A program made the translations under genes and the position numbers. From Micromonospora carbonacea (GTDB lineage Bacteria > Actinomycetota > Actinomycetes > Mycobacteriales > Micromonosporaceae): a DNA stretch of 64,000 nucleotides. Below, one piece after another: positions 35,857-43,795 of this stretch. The stretch lies in contig NZ_JACHMZ010000001.1 in the NCBI RefSeq assembly GCF_014205165.1, positions 4,756,501-4,820,500 on the forward strand. Direction: 5' to 3'. Position 1 is the first letter of the stretch, and every line of letters begins with the position of its first letter. A model generated the notes under the pieces. That model was not told the DNA's origin. It was given only the letters and a program-made list of their open reading frames with translations, and did no database searches.

Positions 35857-36753
35857 ATGATCCCCTCCGGTCAGCCTTCCCCGGCGTCCCGCGCCGACGC
35901 CGCCTCACCCCGACCCGACGACATCACGACGCTCGCCCTCGGCGACCTCGCCGGGGACGCCGACTGGCGACGCCCGGTCCTGCTCGACGCGGACCTGGTC
36001 GCCCTCGTCACCGGCGGCCACGGCACCGCCGAGCTGGACTTCCGGCCGCTGCCCTGCCGCACCGGCACGCTGCTGCGCCTCCGCCCCGGCCAGGCGCTGC
36101 GGTGCGAGGGCGCGCGGCTCGACGCCGTGGTGGTGCGCTGGACGGCCCGCGCCCTGCGGGGCCTCGACGTCGACGCCGCCGACGACGTGCCCGCATTCCG
36201 GCAGCTCGTCGGCGACGACGCCGACGTGGTGCGCGCCGAGGTGGCCCAGTTGGTGACGGACTGCCGGCGACAGCCGGACGTGCCCGCCGCCCGCGCGCTG
36301 CTGCGCCACCAGCTCGCCGTGCTGCTGCTGCGGCTCGCGCTGCTGCCGCCGGCCCCGCCGGGTGGGGACGCCCCCGGGGGCGGGCAGCGCACCGAGAATG
36401 CCACGTTCCGCCGGCTCCGCCACGAGGTCGAGCGCGGCTATCCGCACACCCGGCGGGTGGAGGACTACGCGGCCCGGATCGGCTGCTCGGTGCGTACCCT
36501 CACCCGGGCCTGCCTGGCGGCGACCGGGCGCAGCGCGAAGCAGGTGATCGACGACCGGGTGGCGCTGGAGGCCAGCCGGCTGCTCGCCGCGACCGACGAA
36601 CCGATCGCCCGGATCGGTCGCCGGCTCGGCTTCCCGGAGCCGACCAACTTCGGCCGCTTCTTCACCCGCGAGGTGGGCCTGAGCCCGGGCGCGTTCCGGG
36701 CGGCGCGGGGCGGTCCGCCCGGTAACGGCCGCCCACCGGCCCGGCGGGGGTGA
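35857..36753 (+). CDS. AraC-family transcriptional regulator
   Basis: 298 aa. N-terminal AraC-binding-like beta domain (~20-130: FRPLPCRTGTLLRLRPGQALRCEG) and C-terminal double HTH (~195-290: RVEDYAARIGCSVRTLTRACLAATG, ARIGRRLGFPEPTNFGRFFTREVGLSPGAFR). ATG at 35857 has only a weak AGG upstream. The gap to the divergent SDR is about 200 bp. Target unknown. Confidence 0.92.
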   Translation: MIPSGQPSPASRADAASPRPDDITTLALGDLAGDADWRRPVLLDADLVALVTGGHGTAELDFRPLPCRTGTLLRLRPGQALRCEGARLDAVVVRWTARALRGLDVDAADDVPAFRQLVGDDADVVRAEVAQLVTDCRRQPDVPAARALLRHQLAVLLLRLALLPPAPPGGDAPGGGQRTENATFRRLRHEVERGYPHTRRVEDYAARIGCSVRTLTRACLAATGRSAKQVIDDRVALEASRLLAATDEPIARIGRRLGFPEPTNFGRFFTREVGLSPGAFRAARGGPPGNGRPPARRG

Positions 36754-36774
36754 CAGGGCGGGCATGATGAGTGG

Positions 36775-37230
36775 GTGCAGATCTCCGCGCGCGGCGACTA
36801 CGCGGTACGGGCGGCCCTGAGCCTGGCCACCGCGTACCCTTCCCTGCTGTCGACCCAGGCCATCGCGGCGGAGCAGGACATGCCCCGCAAGTTCCTGGAG
36901 GCGGTCCTGGCGGACCTGCGCCGGGCCGGGCTGGTCCGGGCCCAGCGGGGCGCCGAGGGCGGCTACACGCTGGCCCGGCCACCGAAGGAGATCACGATAG
37001 GGGCGATCCTGCGCGCGGTCGACGGCCCGCTCGCCGGGGTGCGGGGCATGCGCCCCGAGGAGACCAGCTATGACGGGGCGGCGGAGAACCTGCCCCGGCT
37101 CTGGGTGGCCGTGCGGGCGGCGGTGCGGCAGGTGGTCGACGAGGTGAGCCTGGCGGAGATGGCCAGCGGGCGGCTGCCGGGGCACGTGCGGCGGCTGATC
37201 GCCCGCCCCGACGCGTGGGAGCCCCGCTGA
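36775..37230 (+). CDS. Rrf2-family regulator without cysteines
   Basis: 151 aa winged-helix Rrf2 protein: MQISARGDYAVRAALSLA, LSTQAIAAEQDMPRKFLEAVLADLRRAGLV, RGAEGGYTLARP. IscR/NsrR/RsrR-type members bind Fe-S clusters through three Cys; this protein has no Cys at all, so it must sense something else or act as a CymR-like partner-dependent repressor. GTG start 21 bases after the AraC gene. Confidence 0.9.
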   Translation: MQISARGDYAVRAALSLATAYPSLLSTQAIAAEQDMPRKFLEAVLADLRRAGLVRAQRGAEGGYTLARPPKEITIGAILRAVDGPLAGVRGMRPEETSYDGAAENLPRLWVAVRAAVRQVVDEVSLAEMASGRLPGHVRRLIARPDAWEPR

Positions 37231-37351
37231 CCCCGGGGGCCGGACTGCACTGAAGGCGCACCGGGCTGGCGCACCGCCGATGCGGCGCTGGCGCACCACG
37301 ACGCGCCCCGCCGCTGACGCGCCGCGACCCCGGACCCGCGCCCCGGCGGGG

Positions 37352-37885
37352 TCAGGCCGCGCTGAACGCGCCCCGGTCGCGCAGCGGCGGAGCGCCGTGC
37401 CGCCCGCCGCCGAGGGCCAGCGGCGCGGCGATGACGACGGCGTGGTCGCCCGCCGGCACCCGGTGCGTCACGCGGCAGAGCAGCACCGCGAGCGCGCCGT
37501 CGACCAGCGGCACCCCGAACGGGCCGGGTGACCAGCCAGGGCCCGCGGCGAACCGGTCGGGGCGGCCGGCGGCGAGGGCGCGGGCCGCGCCCTGCTGACC
37601 GGCGGCGAACAGGTGCACGGCCACGTGCTCGGCGCGCGCGACGGCGGGCCAGCTCACCGTCGCCGAGGCGAGGCAGAACGAGACCACCGGCGGCTCCAGC
37701 GACACGGCGGTGAACGAGGCCGCCGTGAACCCGGCCGGGGGCAGCGCCGGTCGGCCCCGGCGGGCGGGGCCGCCGGGCGTGGTGACGACGGCGACCGTGG
37801 CCGCCTGCGGGTGCAGCAGGGCGTCGAGCAGGTCGGTGTCGATGGGGCGCAGCTCGGTGGCCCCGGGCCCGTCCATGGTGGTCAC
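37352..37885 (-). CDS. Flavin reductase-like domain protein
   Basis: 177 aa FMN-binding split-barrel reductase of the HpaC/flavin_reduct type: AATVAVVTTPG, PALPPAGFTAASFTAVSLEPPVVSFCLA and a C-terminal GDHAVVIAAPLALG. Such enzymes supply FMNH2 to two-component monooxygenases. GTG 37885 is preferred because it forms a GTGA overlap with a 22-codon upstream frame; ATG three codons later is an alternative. Confidence 0.88.
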   Translation of the reverse strand: MTTMDGPGATELRPIDTDLLDALLHPQAATVAVVTTPGGPARRGRPALPPAGFTAASFTAVSLEPPVVSFCLASATVSWPAVARAEHVAVHLFAAGQQGAARALAAGRPDRFAAGPGWSPGPFGVPLVDGALAVLLCRVTHRVPAGDHAVVIAAPLALGGGRHGAPPLRDRGAFSAA

Positions 37886-37950
37886 GCCGGCCGCCGCGCG
37901 GGGGGCCGCCGGTCTGTCCGCTCGCGGAGGAGCTCGTCCCGGTGCGCCAT
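37882..37950 (-). CDS. Possible 22-aa upstream peptide (MAHRDELLRERTDRRPPARRPA)
   Basis: Short frame from ATG 37950 whose TGA overlaps the GTG of the flavin reductase. The ribosome site is weak. It could be a leader peptide coupling translation, or chance in high-GC DNA. Confidence 0.25.
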   Translation of the reverse strand: MAHRDELLRERTDRRPPARRPA

Positions 37951-38200
37951 GACCCCATGGTGCCGCCGCCGCCGACGGCCGGTCAACGCCCCTTCCATCA
38001 AATGAGAATTCCGCAGCACGCGGCTCATGAATCCGTTTCACGCAGCCTAAACAAGATCCGAAAACCTATCTGTTGACTATGCATTACCAGCCGAGACGCC
38101 CCGGCCGTGTCCAGTGCGGACGGACGTGGGTTTCCCGGATCGGCGTTGCGGGCATGTTCCAGTCCGACACGGCAGGGAATGGTCACGAAGGGAGCCCGCG
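37951..38200. promoter_or_regulatory. AT-rich divergent promoter region
   Basis: 250 bp without a gene. An AT-rich patch at 38000-38090 includes TTGACT (38073-38078) as a plus-strand -35 candidate, and several TA-rich hexamers. No clear -10 at the right spacing was found. Confidence 0.35.
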
Positions 38201-38380
38201 ATGGGTCTGATGTTCCGCAAGCGCAAGAAGTACGGCCCGATCATCCTGAACTTCACCGAGAACGGGTTCTCCTCCTGGAGCATCAAGATCGGTCGTTGGT
38301 CGTGGAACTCCCGCGCCAAGGCGCACCGCGTCGACCTGCCCGGCCCGCTGTCGTGGAAGCAGGACAAGTCCCGGGCGTGA
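38201..38380 (+). CDS. Small DUF4236-like protein
   Basis: 59 aa: FRKRKKYGPIILNFTENGFS, then WSIKIGRWSWNSRAK and DLPGPLSWKQ. The pattern (F-R-K, G-P, N-F, G-x-S, G-x-x-x-x-N, D-L-P-G) matches the short DUF4236 family seen in many bacteria and some phages; function unknown. ATG follows AAGGGAG with seven-base spacing. A strong terminator follows. Confidence 0.72.
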   Translation: MGLMFRKRKKYGPIILNFTENGFSSWSIKIGRWSWNSRAKAHRVDLPGPLSWKQDKSRA

Positions 38381-38396
38381 CGTCCCGGGGTGGAAC

Positions 38397-38423
38397 GGGG
38401 CGCCGGTGGCCCACCGGCGCCCC
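38397..38423 (+). terminator. Hairpin terminator after DUF4236-like gene
   Basis: GGGGCGCCGGTGG (38397-38409) faces its exact complement (38411-38423), followed by GTCTTGCG. Confidence 0.8.
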
Positions 38424-38514
38424 GTCTTGCGTTCCACCGGCGGGCCCGCGCGGCCCGCGGGCCGGGTTGGCCGAATCGCCGCCGGGACCCGGGAGGGCGG
38501 CGGAGAATCGCCGC

Positions 38515-39060
38515 ATGACGGGGGACGGGGCGCCGGGGCGCACGGGGGAAGGGTCGCCGAGGCGTCAGCGCCGGGTGGCGACGCTGGCGGCCCTGCTGCT
38601 GCTGGTGGCCTACTTCCTGGTGCCGGTCGAGCAGGACCCGAACGGGCTGCGGCTGGCCGCGCGCAGCGTCGCCACGGTCGCGCTGGTGGCCGCCGACGCG
38701 TGGCTGGTCACCCGCCTGGTGCGCCGGCAGCTCGCGGTGGCCGACGACCCCGAGCAGGTGCAGGTCCGCTCGCTGCTGCAACTCGCGGTCGCCCTGATCG
38801 GGGGCCTGCTCGCGTTCGCCCTCGCCGACTACGTGATCGCCCGCAGCGCCCCGGGCGAGTTCGTCAACCTGACCACCCGGATCGACGCGCTCTACTTCAC
38901 GCTGGCCACCCTCACCACCGTCGGCTACGGCGACGTGCACGCGCAGGGCCAGTTCGCCCGGGTCGCGGTCTGCGTGCAGATGGTCTTCACCATCGGCGTG
39001 GTCACCACGGGGGTGTCCATCGTGGTCAGGCAGTTGGCCCGCCAGGCCCGGCGGCGCTGA
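38515..39060 (+). CDS. Ion-channel (K+ selective) membrane protein
   Basis: 181 aa with four hydrophobic helices and a pore loop carrying TLTTVGYGD, the potassium selectivity filter, before the last helix. There is no cytosolic RCK/TrkA-N domain, so this is a minimal channel. ATG 38515 has weak GGAG-like upstream sequence. Its 3' end overlaps the convergent hypothetical gene by 35 bases. Confidence 0.88.
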   Translation: MTGDGAPGRTGEGSPRRQRRVATLAALLLLVAYFLVPVEQDPNGLRLAARSVATVALVAADAWLVTRLVRRQLAVADDPEQVQVRSLLQLAVALIGGLLAFALADYVIARSAPGEFVNLTTRIDALYFTLATLTTVGYGDVHAQGQFARVAVCVQMVFTIGVVTTGVSIVVRQLARQARRR

Positions 39061-39961
39061 TCAGCACGTCCCCGCCGAGCCTGCCGTGCTCCGGGGCGCG
39101 GGCCACCGCGCCCGCGTCGAGCAGGCCGGCCAGCGCCCGGGTGGCGTCCGCCGCCCGGTAGAGGGTCGAGGTGAGGGCGAACCGGCGCAGCTCGGTCACC
39201 GTGCGGGGACCACGGCGGGCCAGCTCGGCGAGGAGCTCGTGGGCCAGCGGGTCCGGGTCCGCCTCCGGCGCGACGTCGACGGCCCGCCCCTGCGGGTCGG
39301 CCGGGTCGCGGTAGCGGACACCGGCGGGCCCATCGACGGCCCACAGGGCGTCCTTGAACGCCTGGAGGCCGCGGTCCGACCCGGTCGCGAACGCCAGCCG
39401 CAGCCCCGCGTCGTCGCGGGAGCCCGCCTCGCCCCGACCCACGGGCACCGGGTCGGCCAACAGGTCGACCTCGGCCACCAGTGGGAAGCCGGCGGCGTCC
39501 AGCGCCGGGCGCAGGGGCGCGCCGGGCGCGGTCGCCAGCAGCAGGTCGGCCGGGCGGCCGGAGCGGGCGGCGGCCAGCAGCGCGGGCGTCGGTGCCGCGC
39601 CGTGGGCCAGGGTCAGCAGCGGCGCGCCGGCCGCGCCGGCCGCCTTCAGGGCCACGGGCAGCCGCGCCGGGTCGCCGGGCACCACGTGCACGGCCACCTC
39701 GGCGGGCAGCGTCGCCTCGACCGCGCCGAGGCGGGCCGGGAGGGTCTCGTCGCCCGCGGCGAGCACCAGGACGGTCAGCCGGAACCCGCGCAGCCGGTCG
39801 GCGTGCTCCCCCACCACCCGCAGCGCGGCGTCCGCGCCACCGGCGTCGGTCCCGGCGTACGCCAGGGCGAGGGTGGCCCGCCGCGAGCGGTGCAGCGCTG
39901 CGGGCAACCAGGCGTCGAGCTGTCGGACGAGCAGCTCGCGGAGGACGGCGTCGGTCGGCAT
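39026..39961 (-). CDS. Hypothetical protein with C-terminal winged-helix-like region
   Basis: 311 aa, not confidently recognised. Ala/Leu-rich alpha-beta core (ALAYAGTDAGG, TVLVLAAG, LLTLAHG); a motif GLQAFKDALWAVDGPAGVRYRDP that I associate with actinomycete proteins of unknown function near three-Cys-motif-partner families; and a C-terminal region (AELARRGPRTVTELRRFALTS, TRALAGLLDAGAV) resembling a winged helix. ATG at 39961. Converges on the K+ channel gene. Confidence 0.65.
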   Translation of the reverse strand: MPTDAVLRELLVRQLDAWLPAALHRSRRATLALAYAGTDAGGADAALRVVGEHADRLRGFRLTVLVLAAGDETLPARLGAVEATLPAEVAVHVVPGDPARLPVALKAAGAAGAPLLTLAHGAAPTPALLAAARSGRPADLLLATAPGAPLRPALDAAGFPLVAEVDLLADPVPVGRGEAGSRDDAGLRLAFATGSDRGLQAFKDALWAVDGPAGVRYRDPADPQGRAVDVAPEADPDPLAHELLAELARRGPRTVTELRRFALTSTLYRAADATRALAGLLDAGAVARAPEHGRLGGDVLISAAGPGGPTA

Positions 39962-40022
39962 CCTGCCGTTCTACCGCACCGTCCGCCACCGGTGCGCGGC
40001 GATCCCCGGGTCTGCGCGCCGG

Positions 40023-40544
40023 TCAGGCCGGGACGGAGATCCCGACGCCGCCCCGGGTCTGCCCGCCGTAGCGCTGCCGCTCGCGGTCGAGGTCGAGGCG
40101 GCCGATCCGCTTGCGGGCGGTGAGCGCGGCGTCGTCGAGGAGGTCGGCCGGCACCAGCCAGACGATCTCGAACTCCAGCCCGTCGGGGTCCTTGCCGTAG
40201 AGGCTCTTGGTGGTGCCGTGGTCGGAGCTGCCGGCCAGGGCGCCGGCGGCGGCGAGCCGCTGGGCGGTGACGGCCAGCTCGTCGAGGGTGTCGACCTCCC
40301 AGGCCAGGTGGTAGAGGCCGACGGTGGCCCGGCCGGCGGTGGAGCGCCCGGCGGCCCGGCCGATCTCGAACAGGCCGAGGTCGTGGTCGTTGGTGGAGCC
40401 GGGGGCCTGGAGGAAGGCCGCGCCCCGGAACCCGTCCGGGGTCATCGGGATGGCCCGGAAGCCGAGGACGTCGCGGTAGAAGGCGACGCTGCGCTCCAGG
40501 TCGCTGACGTAGAGGACGGCGTGGTTGAGGCGGTGGATTCCCAT
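40023..40544 (-). CDS. VOC-family dioxygenase-like protein
   Basis: 173 aa glyoxalase/extradiol-dioxygenase-fold protein: INRLNHAVLYVSDLERSVAFY-like start (HRLNHAVLYVSDLERSVAFY), His and Glu metal ligands in YHLAWEV and GLEFEIVW. Resembles small CatE-like catechol dioxygenases. ATG 40544 after GGTGGGG. Divergent from a MarR regulator with two inverted repeats between, so probably MarR-controlled. Confidence 0.88.
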   Translation of the reverse strand: MGIHRLNHAVLYVSDLERSVAFYRDVLGFRAIPMTPDGFRGAAFLQAPGSTNDHDLGLFEIGRAAGRSTAGRATVGLYHLAWEVDTLDELAVTAQRLAAAGALAGSSDHGTTKSLYGKDPDGLEFEIVWLVPADLLDDAALTARKRIGRLDLDRERQRYGGQTRGGVGISVPA

Positions 40545-40566
40545 GACCCCACCGTAGCGCGGTTTA

Positions 40567-40603
40567 GTTGAGCGTTCAACAATGACCACTATGATGGTGG
40601 TCA
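40567..40603. promoter_or_regulatory. Two inverted repeats in VOC/MarR divergent promoter
   Basis: GTTGA-GCGT-TCAAC (40567-40580) and TGACCAC-N7-GTGGTCA (40583-40603). The second ends on the A of the marR start codon. Both are credible MarR-type operators; GTTGAnnnnTCAAC resembles known MarR/OhrR sites. Confidence 0.68.
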
Positions 40604-41052
40604 TGACCCGCTGGCTGAACCCCGACGAGCAACGCACCTGGCGGGCGTACCTGGCCGCCTCGCGGGCGCTGATGGAGAAGCTCGACCGCGAGCTGCAACG
40701 CGACGCCGGCATGCCGCACGCCTACTACGAGATCCTGGTCCGGCTCTCCGAGGCCCCCGACCGGCGGCTGCGGATGAGCGAGCTGGCCGACGCCACCGGC
40801 TCCTCCCGCAGCCGGCTCTCGCACGCCGCCGCGCGGCTGGAGGCGTCCGGCTGGATCCGGCGCGAGGACTGCCCCACCGACCGGCGCGGGCAGATCGCCG
40901 TGCTCACCGACGCCGGGTTCGCCACGCTGGCCGCCGCCGCGCCCGGCCACGTCGAGGGGGTGCGCCGGCACCTCTTCGACGCGCTCAGCCCCGCCCAGGT
41001 CGACCAACTGCGCCGCATCAGCGAGACGATGCTGGACCACCTGACCGGATGA
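40603..41052 (+). CDS. MarR-family transcriptional regulator
   Basis: 149 aa from ATG 40603 (an ATG seven codons earlier is also in frame). Winged helix: YYEILVRLSEAPDRRLRMSELADATGSSRSRLSHAAARLEASGWIRREDCPTDRRGQIAVLTDAG, with the DxRG wing. Divergent from the VOC gene, which it probably represses. MarR proteins of this group respond to phenolic compounds. Confidence 0.93.
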   Translation: MTRWLNPDEQRTWRAYLAASRALMEKLDRELQRDAGMPHAYYEILVRLSEAPDRRLRMSELADATGSSRSRLSHAAARLEASGWIRREDCPTDRRGQIAVLTDAGFATLAAAAPGHVEGVRRHLFDALSPAQVDQLRRISETMLDHLTG

Positions 41053-41105
41053 TGACCGGATGATGACCGAATCGCGATCGTCGGGGGGTTGTACTTATTG
41101 TCGCG

Positions 41106-42962
41106 GTGCGGCCACGATGGGGCGTGTCCCCCGCCTTCGGTGAATTGACCGGCCAGGCGCACCAGCTGGTGTCCGCCGGCGACCTGGCCGGCGCGCAACA
41201 GTTGCTCTCCGATGCGCTGCGCGACGCCGACCCCCGCCCCGACCACGCCTCGCCCGAGCTGGCCGAGGCCGCCGGCCTCCAGGCCCGCGTCCTGGTCGCG
41301 CTGGGCGAGCCGCACTCCGCGCGCGGCTGGGCCGCCTTCGCGTACGCGGCGGCGACCCGGCTGCACGGCCGCGACGACCCGCGCACCGTGGCGGCGGCGG
41401 CCACCCTCGCGGCGGTGCTGCACCGGGTCGGCAGCTACGCCCGCGCCGCCCGGCTCTACTCCGACGTCATCATCGAGCTGACCGCGTCCGACGGACCCGA
41501 GTCGCTGCGGGTGCTGGCCGCGCACGCCGACCTGGCCACTGTGGAATACGCGCGGGGCCAGTGCGAGGTGGCCCGCGAACGCCTCCAGGACGCCTGGGAG
41601 CTGCACCGCGAGGTCTACGGCGACGGGCACCCCAGCGGCATCAAGATGCTGGCCCGGCTCGGCTCGATGCAGCGCGACTGCGGGGAGTTCGCCGACTCCC
41701 ACGACACCCTGGCCCTGGCCCGGGAGCTGTGCCGGCAGCACCTCGCCGCCGACGACCCCCTCGCCGCTCAGGTGTCGGCGCTGGCCCGGGCGGCGGCCAA
41801 CCCCGGCCACGTCTGCGGGCGCGCGCCCGTCGTCGAGCGGGAGGCGCCGACCGCCGAGCCCGAGCCGCCCGTCGCGCCCACGGTGCCGGCGGCCCGCGAG
41901 GCGACGGCCGCCGAGGGCCCCCCGACGTACGAGCCGGCGTGGCCGTCCCGCGAGGAGCCCCGCCCCAGCGCGACGTGGCCGTCCTACGAGGAGCCCCACC
42001 CGGCCGACGACGACGTCCCGGCGTACCGGTCGGCGTGGCCGGCGGACCAGGATTGGCCGGCGGAGCAGGAGCGGCCCGCGCAGGAGCAGCCCGCCCCGCC
42101 CGTGGTGCCCGCCCCCCGGCTCCCCCCGGACGACGACCGCTGGGCGAGCGGGGAGAGCCGGCCCTGGGCCGAGGACGACCCGTGGATCCGGCAGCACGCC
42201 CGCCCCGAGCCGGCGTACGCCGATCCGGGGCCGGCCCACGCCGAACGGGACGACCGGTGGCCGGCCGAGCGGGACGACCGGTGGCCGCAGGAGCCCCGGC
42301 CGGCGGAGGGCCCGGTGCCGCCCGCGGTGCTCGGCCTCGCCGGCACGGGCGTCGACGCCCCCGCCGCCGGGGTACGCGCCGTGGGACCGCCCCCGCCCGC
42401 GCAGGACCGCGCCCGGCTGCTCCCCGTGCTGGTCCCCCGCCCGCCCGCGCCCCCGCCGCGCCGGCTCACCCCGCTCGTGGTGCTCGCCGGGGTGACCGTG
42501 GTGGTGCTGGGCACGGCGGCGGTGGTGGCCGGGGTGGCCCGGGTCGGCGGCACGGATCCCGCGCCCGGCCCGTCGCCCTCGGCGAGCCCCCCGCCGGAGC
42601 CCGACCCGTCCGGCGCGGGGCCCTCGGGCCGGTCCCCCGGCGCGAAGCCGTCCGGCAGCCGGTCGGCCAGCCCCCGAGCCGCCGCCTCCCCCGGCAGCCC
42701 GCCGGGCGGGGTGAGTCTGCGGGACAACCGGGAGAACATCGCGCTGCGCTGGACGTACCCGGCCGGGGCCAGCGGGCCCGTCGTGCTCGCCGGTGCGCCC
42801 TCCGGGCGGCAGCCGAACGCGTTCGAGACGCTGCCGGCGGGCACCACGAGCTTCCTCGTGTACGGGCTGGACCGCGCCGACGACTACTGCTTCACGGTGG
42901 CGGTGGTGTGGTCGGCCGAGACGGTCGGCCGCAGCCGCCAGGTCTGCACCAGCCGCCGCTGA
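41106..42962 (+). CDS. TPR - membrane anchor - fibronectin-III-like protein
   Basis: 618 aa. N-terminal tetratricopeptide repeats (~10-235: HQLVSAGDLAGAQQLLSDAL, VGSYARAARLYSDVI, GQCEVARERLQDAWELHREVYG), a long acidic Pro/Trp-rich linker (~240-440), a membrane helix (~456-480: VVLAGVTVVVLGTAAVVAGV), a Ser/Pro extracytoplasmic linker and a C-terminal beta domain with two Cys (DDYCFTVAVVW, RQVCTSRR) like FN3. The cytoplasmic side would be the TPR part. GTG 41106 with a -10-like TACTTA ten bases before suggests a leaderless mRNA. Role unknown. Confidence 0.78.
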   Translation: MRPRWGVSPAFGELTGQAHQLVSAGDLAGAQQLLSDALRDADPRPDHASPELAEAAGLQARVLVALGEPHSARGWAAFAYAAATRLHGRDDPRTVAAAATLAAVLHRVGSYARAARLYSDVIIELTASDGPESLRVLAAHADLATVEYARGQCEVARERLQDAWELHREVYGDGHPSGIKMLARLGSMQRDCGEFADSHDTLALARELCRQHLAADDPLAAQVSALARAAANPGHVCGRAPVVEREAPTAEPEPPVAPTVPAAREATAAEGPPTYEPAWPSREEPRPSATWPSYEEPHPADDDVPAYRSAWPADQDWPAEQERPAQEQPAPPVVPAPRLPPDDDRWASGESRPWAEDDPWIRQHARPEPAYADPGPAHAERDDRWPAERDDRWPQEPRPAEGPVPPAVLGLAGTGVDAPAAGVRAVGPPPPAQDRARLLPVLVPRPPAPPPRRLTPLVVLAGVTVVVLGTAAVVAGVARVGGTDPAPGPSPSASPPPEPDPSGAGPSGRSPGAKPSGSRSASPRAAASPGSPPGGVSLRDNRENIALRWTYPAGASGPVVLAGAPSGRQPNAFETLPAGTTSFLVYGLDRADDYCFTVAVVWSAETVGRSRQVCTSRR

Positions 42963-43017
42963 CCGCTCGCCCCGGCCGGGACCGGGGCAGCGGGTCGGGG
43001 CAGCGGGTCGGGCGGGG

Positions 43018-43644
43018 TCAGGCGTCGAAGGCGGCCAGGAAGGCGTCCGCGATCACCGCGTGGCCCGGCAGTCCCGGGTGGACCCGGTCGTCGGCCCAGC
43101 GGCTCGACGGGCTGTGCGCCAGCACCCGGTCGAAGGCCGCCTGGGTGGCGACGTGCACGGCCTCGAAGTCCTTGGCGACGGCGGCCACCACCGCCGCGTA
43201 GCGATCGGTCTCGGCGCGCTGCGGCTCGTCGACGTCGGCCTCGATGAGGAACGGGTCGGCCAGCACCAGCCGGCAACCGGTGGCGGTCACGGCGCGGCGC
43301 AGCAGGGCGCGCAGGGTGCGCTCGTATTCGTCGATCGGCACGGCCTCGGCCTCCTGGCCGGGGCTGAACGCGCGCCAGATGTCGTTGATGCCGACCATCA
43401 CGCAGAGCCAGTCGGGGCGCTCGGCGATGGCGTCGGCGTCCCAGCGGGCGGCGAGGTCGCGTATCGTGTCGCCGCCGACGCCCCGGTTGACCCAGGTCAG
43501 CTCGCGCTCCGGGTAGCGGGCGTCGACGAACGCGCGGACCAGGCTCAGGTAGCCGTCGCCGTAGGGGGCGGCGTGGTCGCGCCGGCCGCAGTCGGTGATG
43601 CTGTCCCCGATGAACACGACCCGTTGACCGGCACCCAGCAGCAT
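43018..43644 (-). CDS. SGNH/GDSL hydrolase, cytoplasmic
   Basis: 208 aa without signal peptide. Block I FIGDSITDCGRR (Ser nucleophile), GVGGDTIRDL (block II Gly), VGINDIWR (block III Asn), DDRVHP (Asp and His). The family includes lysophospholipase-like and carbohydrate esterases. ATG 43644 is chosen where the fold begins; the frame is open upstream. Divergent from the HelR gene. Confidence 0.88.
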   Translation of the reverse strand: MLLGAGQRVVFIGDSITDCGRRDHAAPYGDGYLSLVRAFVDARYPERELTWVNRGVGGDTIRDLAARWDADAIAERPDWLCVMVGINDIWRAFSPGQEAEAVPIDEYERTLRALLRRAVTATGCRLVLADPFLIEADVDEPQRAETDRYAAVVAAVAKDFEAVHVATQAAFDRVLAHSPSSRWADDRVHPGLPGHAVIADAFLAAFDA

Positions 43645-43734
43645 GCGCGCGACTCCGTCCCGACCCGTGGCGCAGCGCCGCCCCGATCGCTTGGCCGGGG
43701 GGTCGCCGCGCGGTATCTTTGGCAATTCAGGCAC

Positions 43735-43765
43735 AAAAAAGGAACGGCGTGCAGAATGCCGTTCC
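43735..43765. terminator. Intrinsic-type hairpin with A6/U6 tract in helR leader
   Basis: GGAACGGC (43741-43748) and GCCGTTCC (43758-43765), 9-base loop, preceded by AAAAAA on the plus strand. Read on the minus strand this is hairpin plus six U. On the plus strand it lies in the helR 5' leader, about 30 bases before the start codon. A -10-like TATCTT lies at 43712-43717. Confidence 0.7.
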
Positions 43766-43795
43766 TGACGCAATTCTAATTATTGGGGAGAAGGC

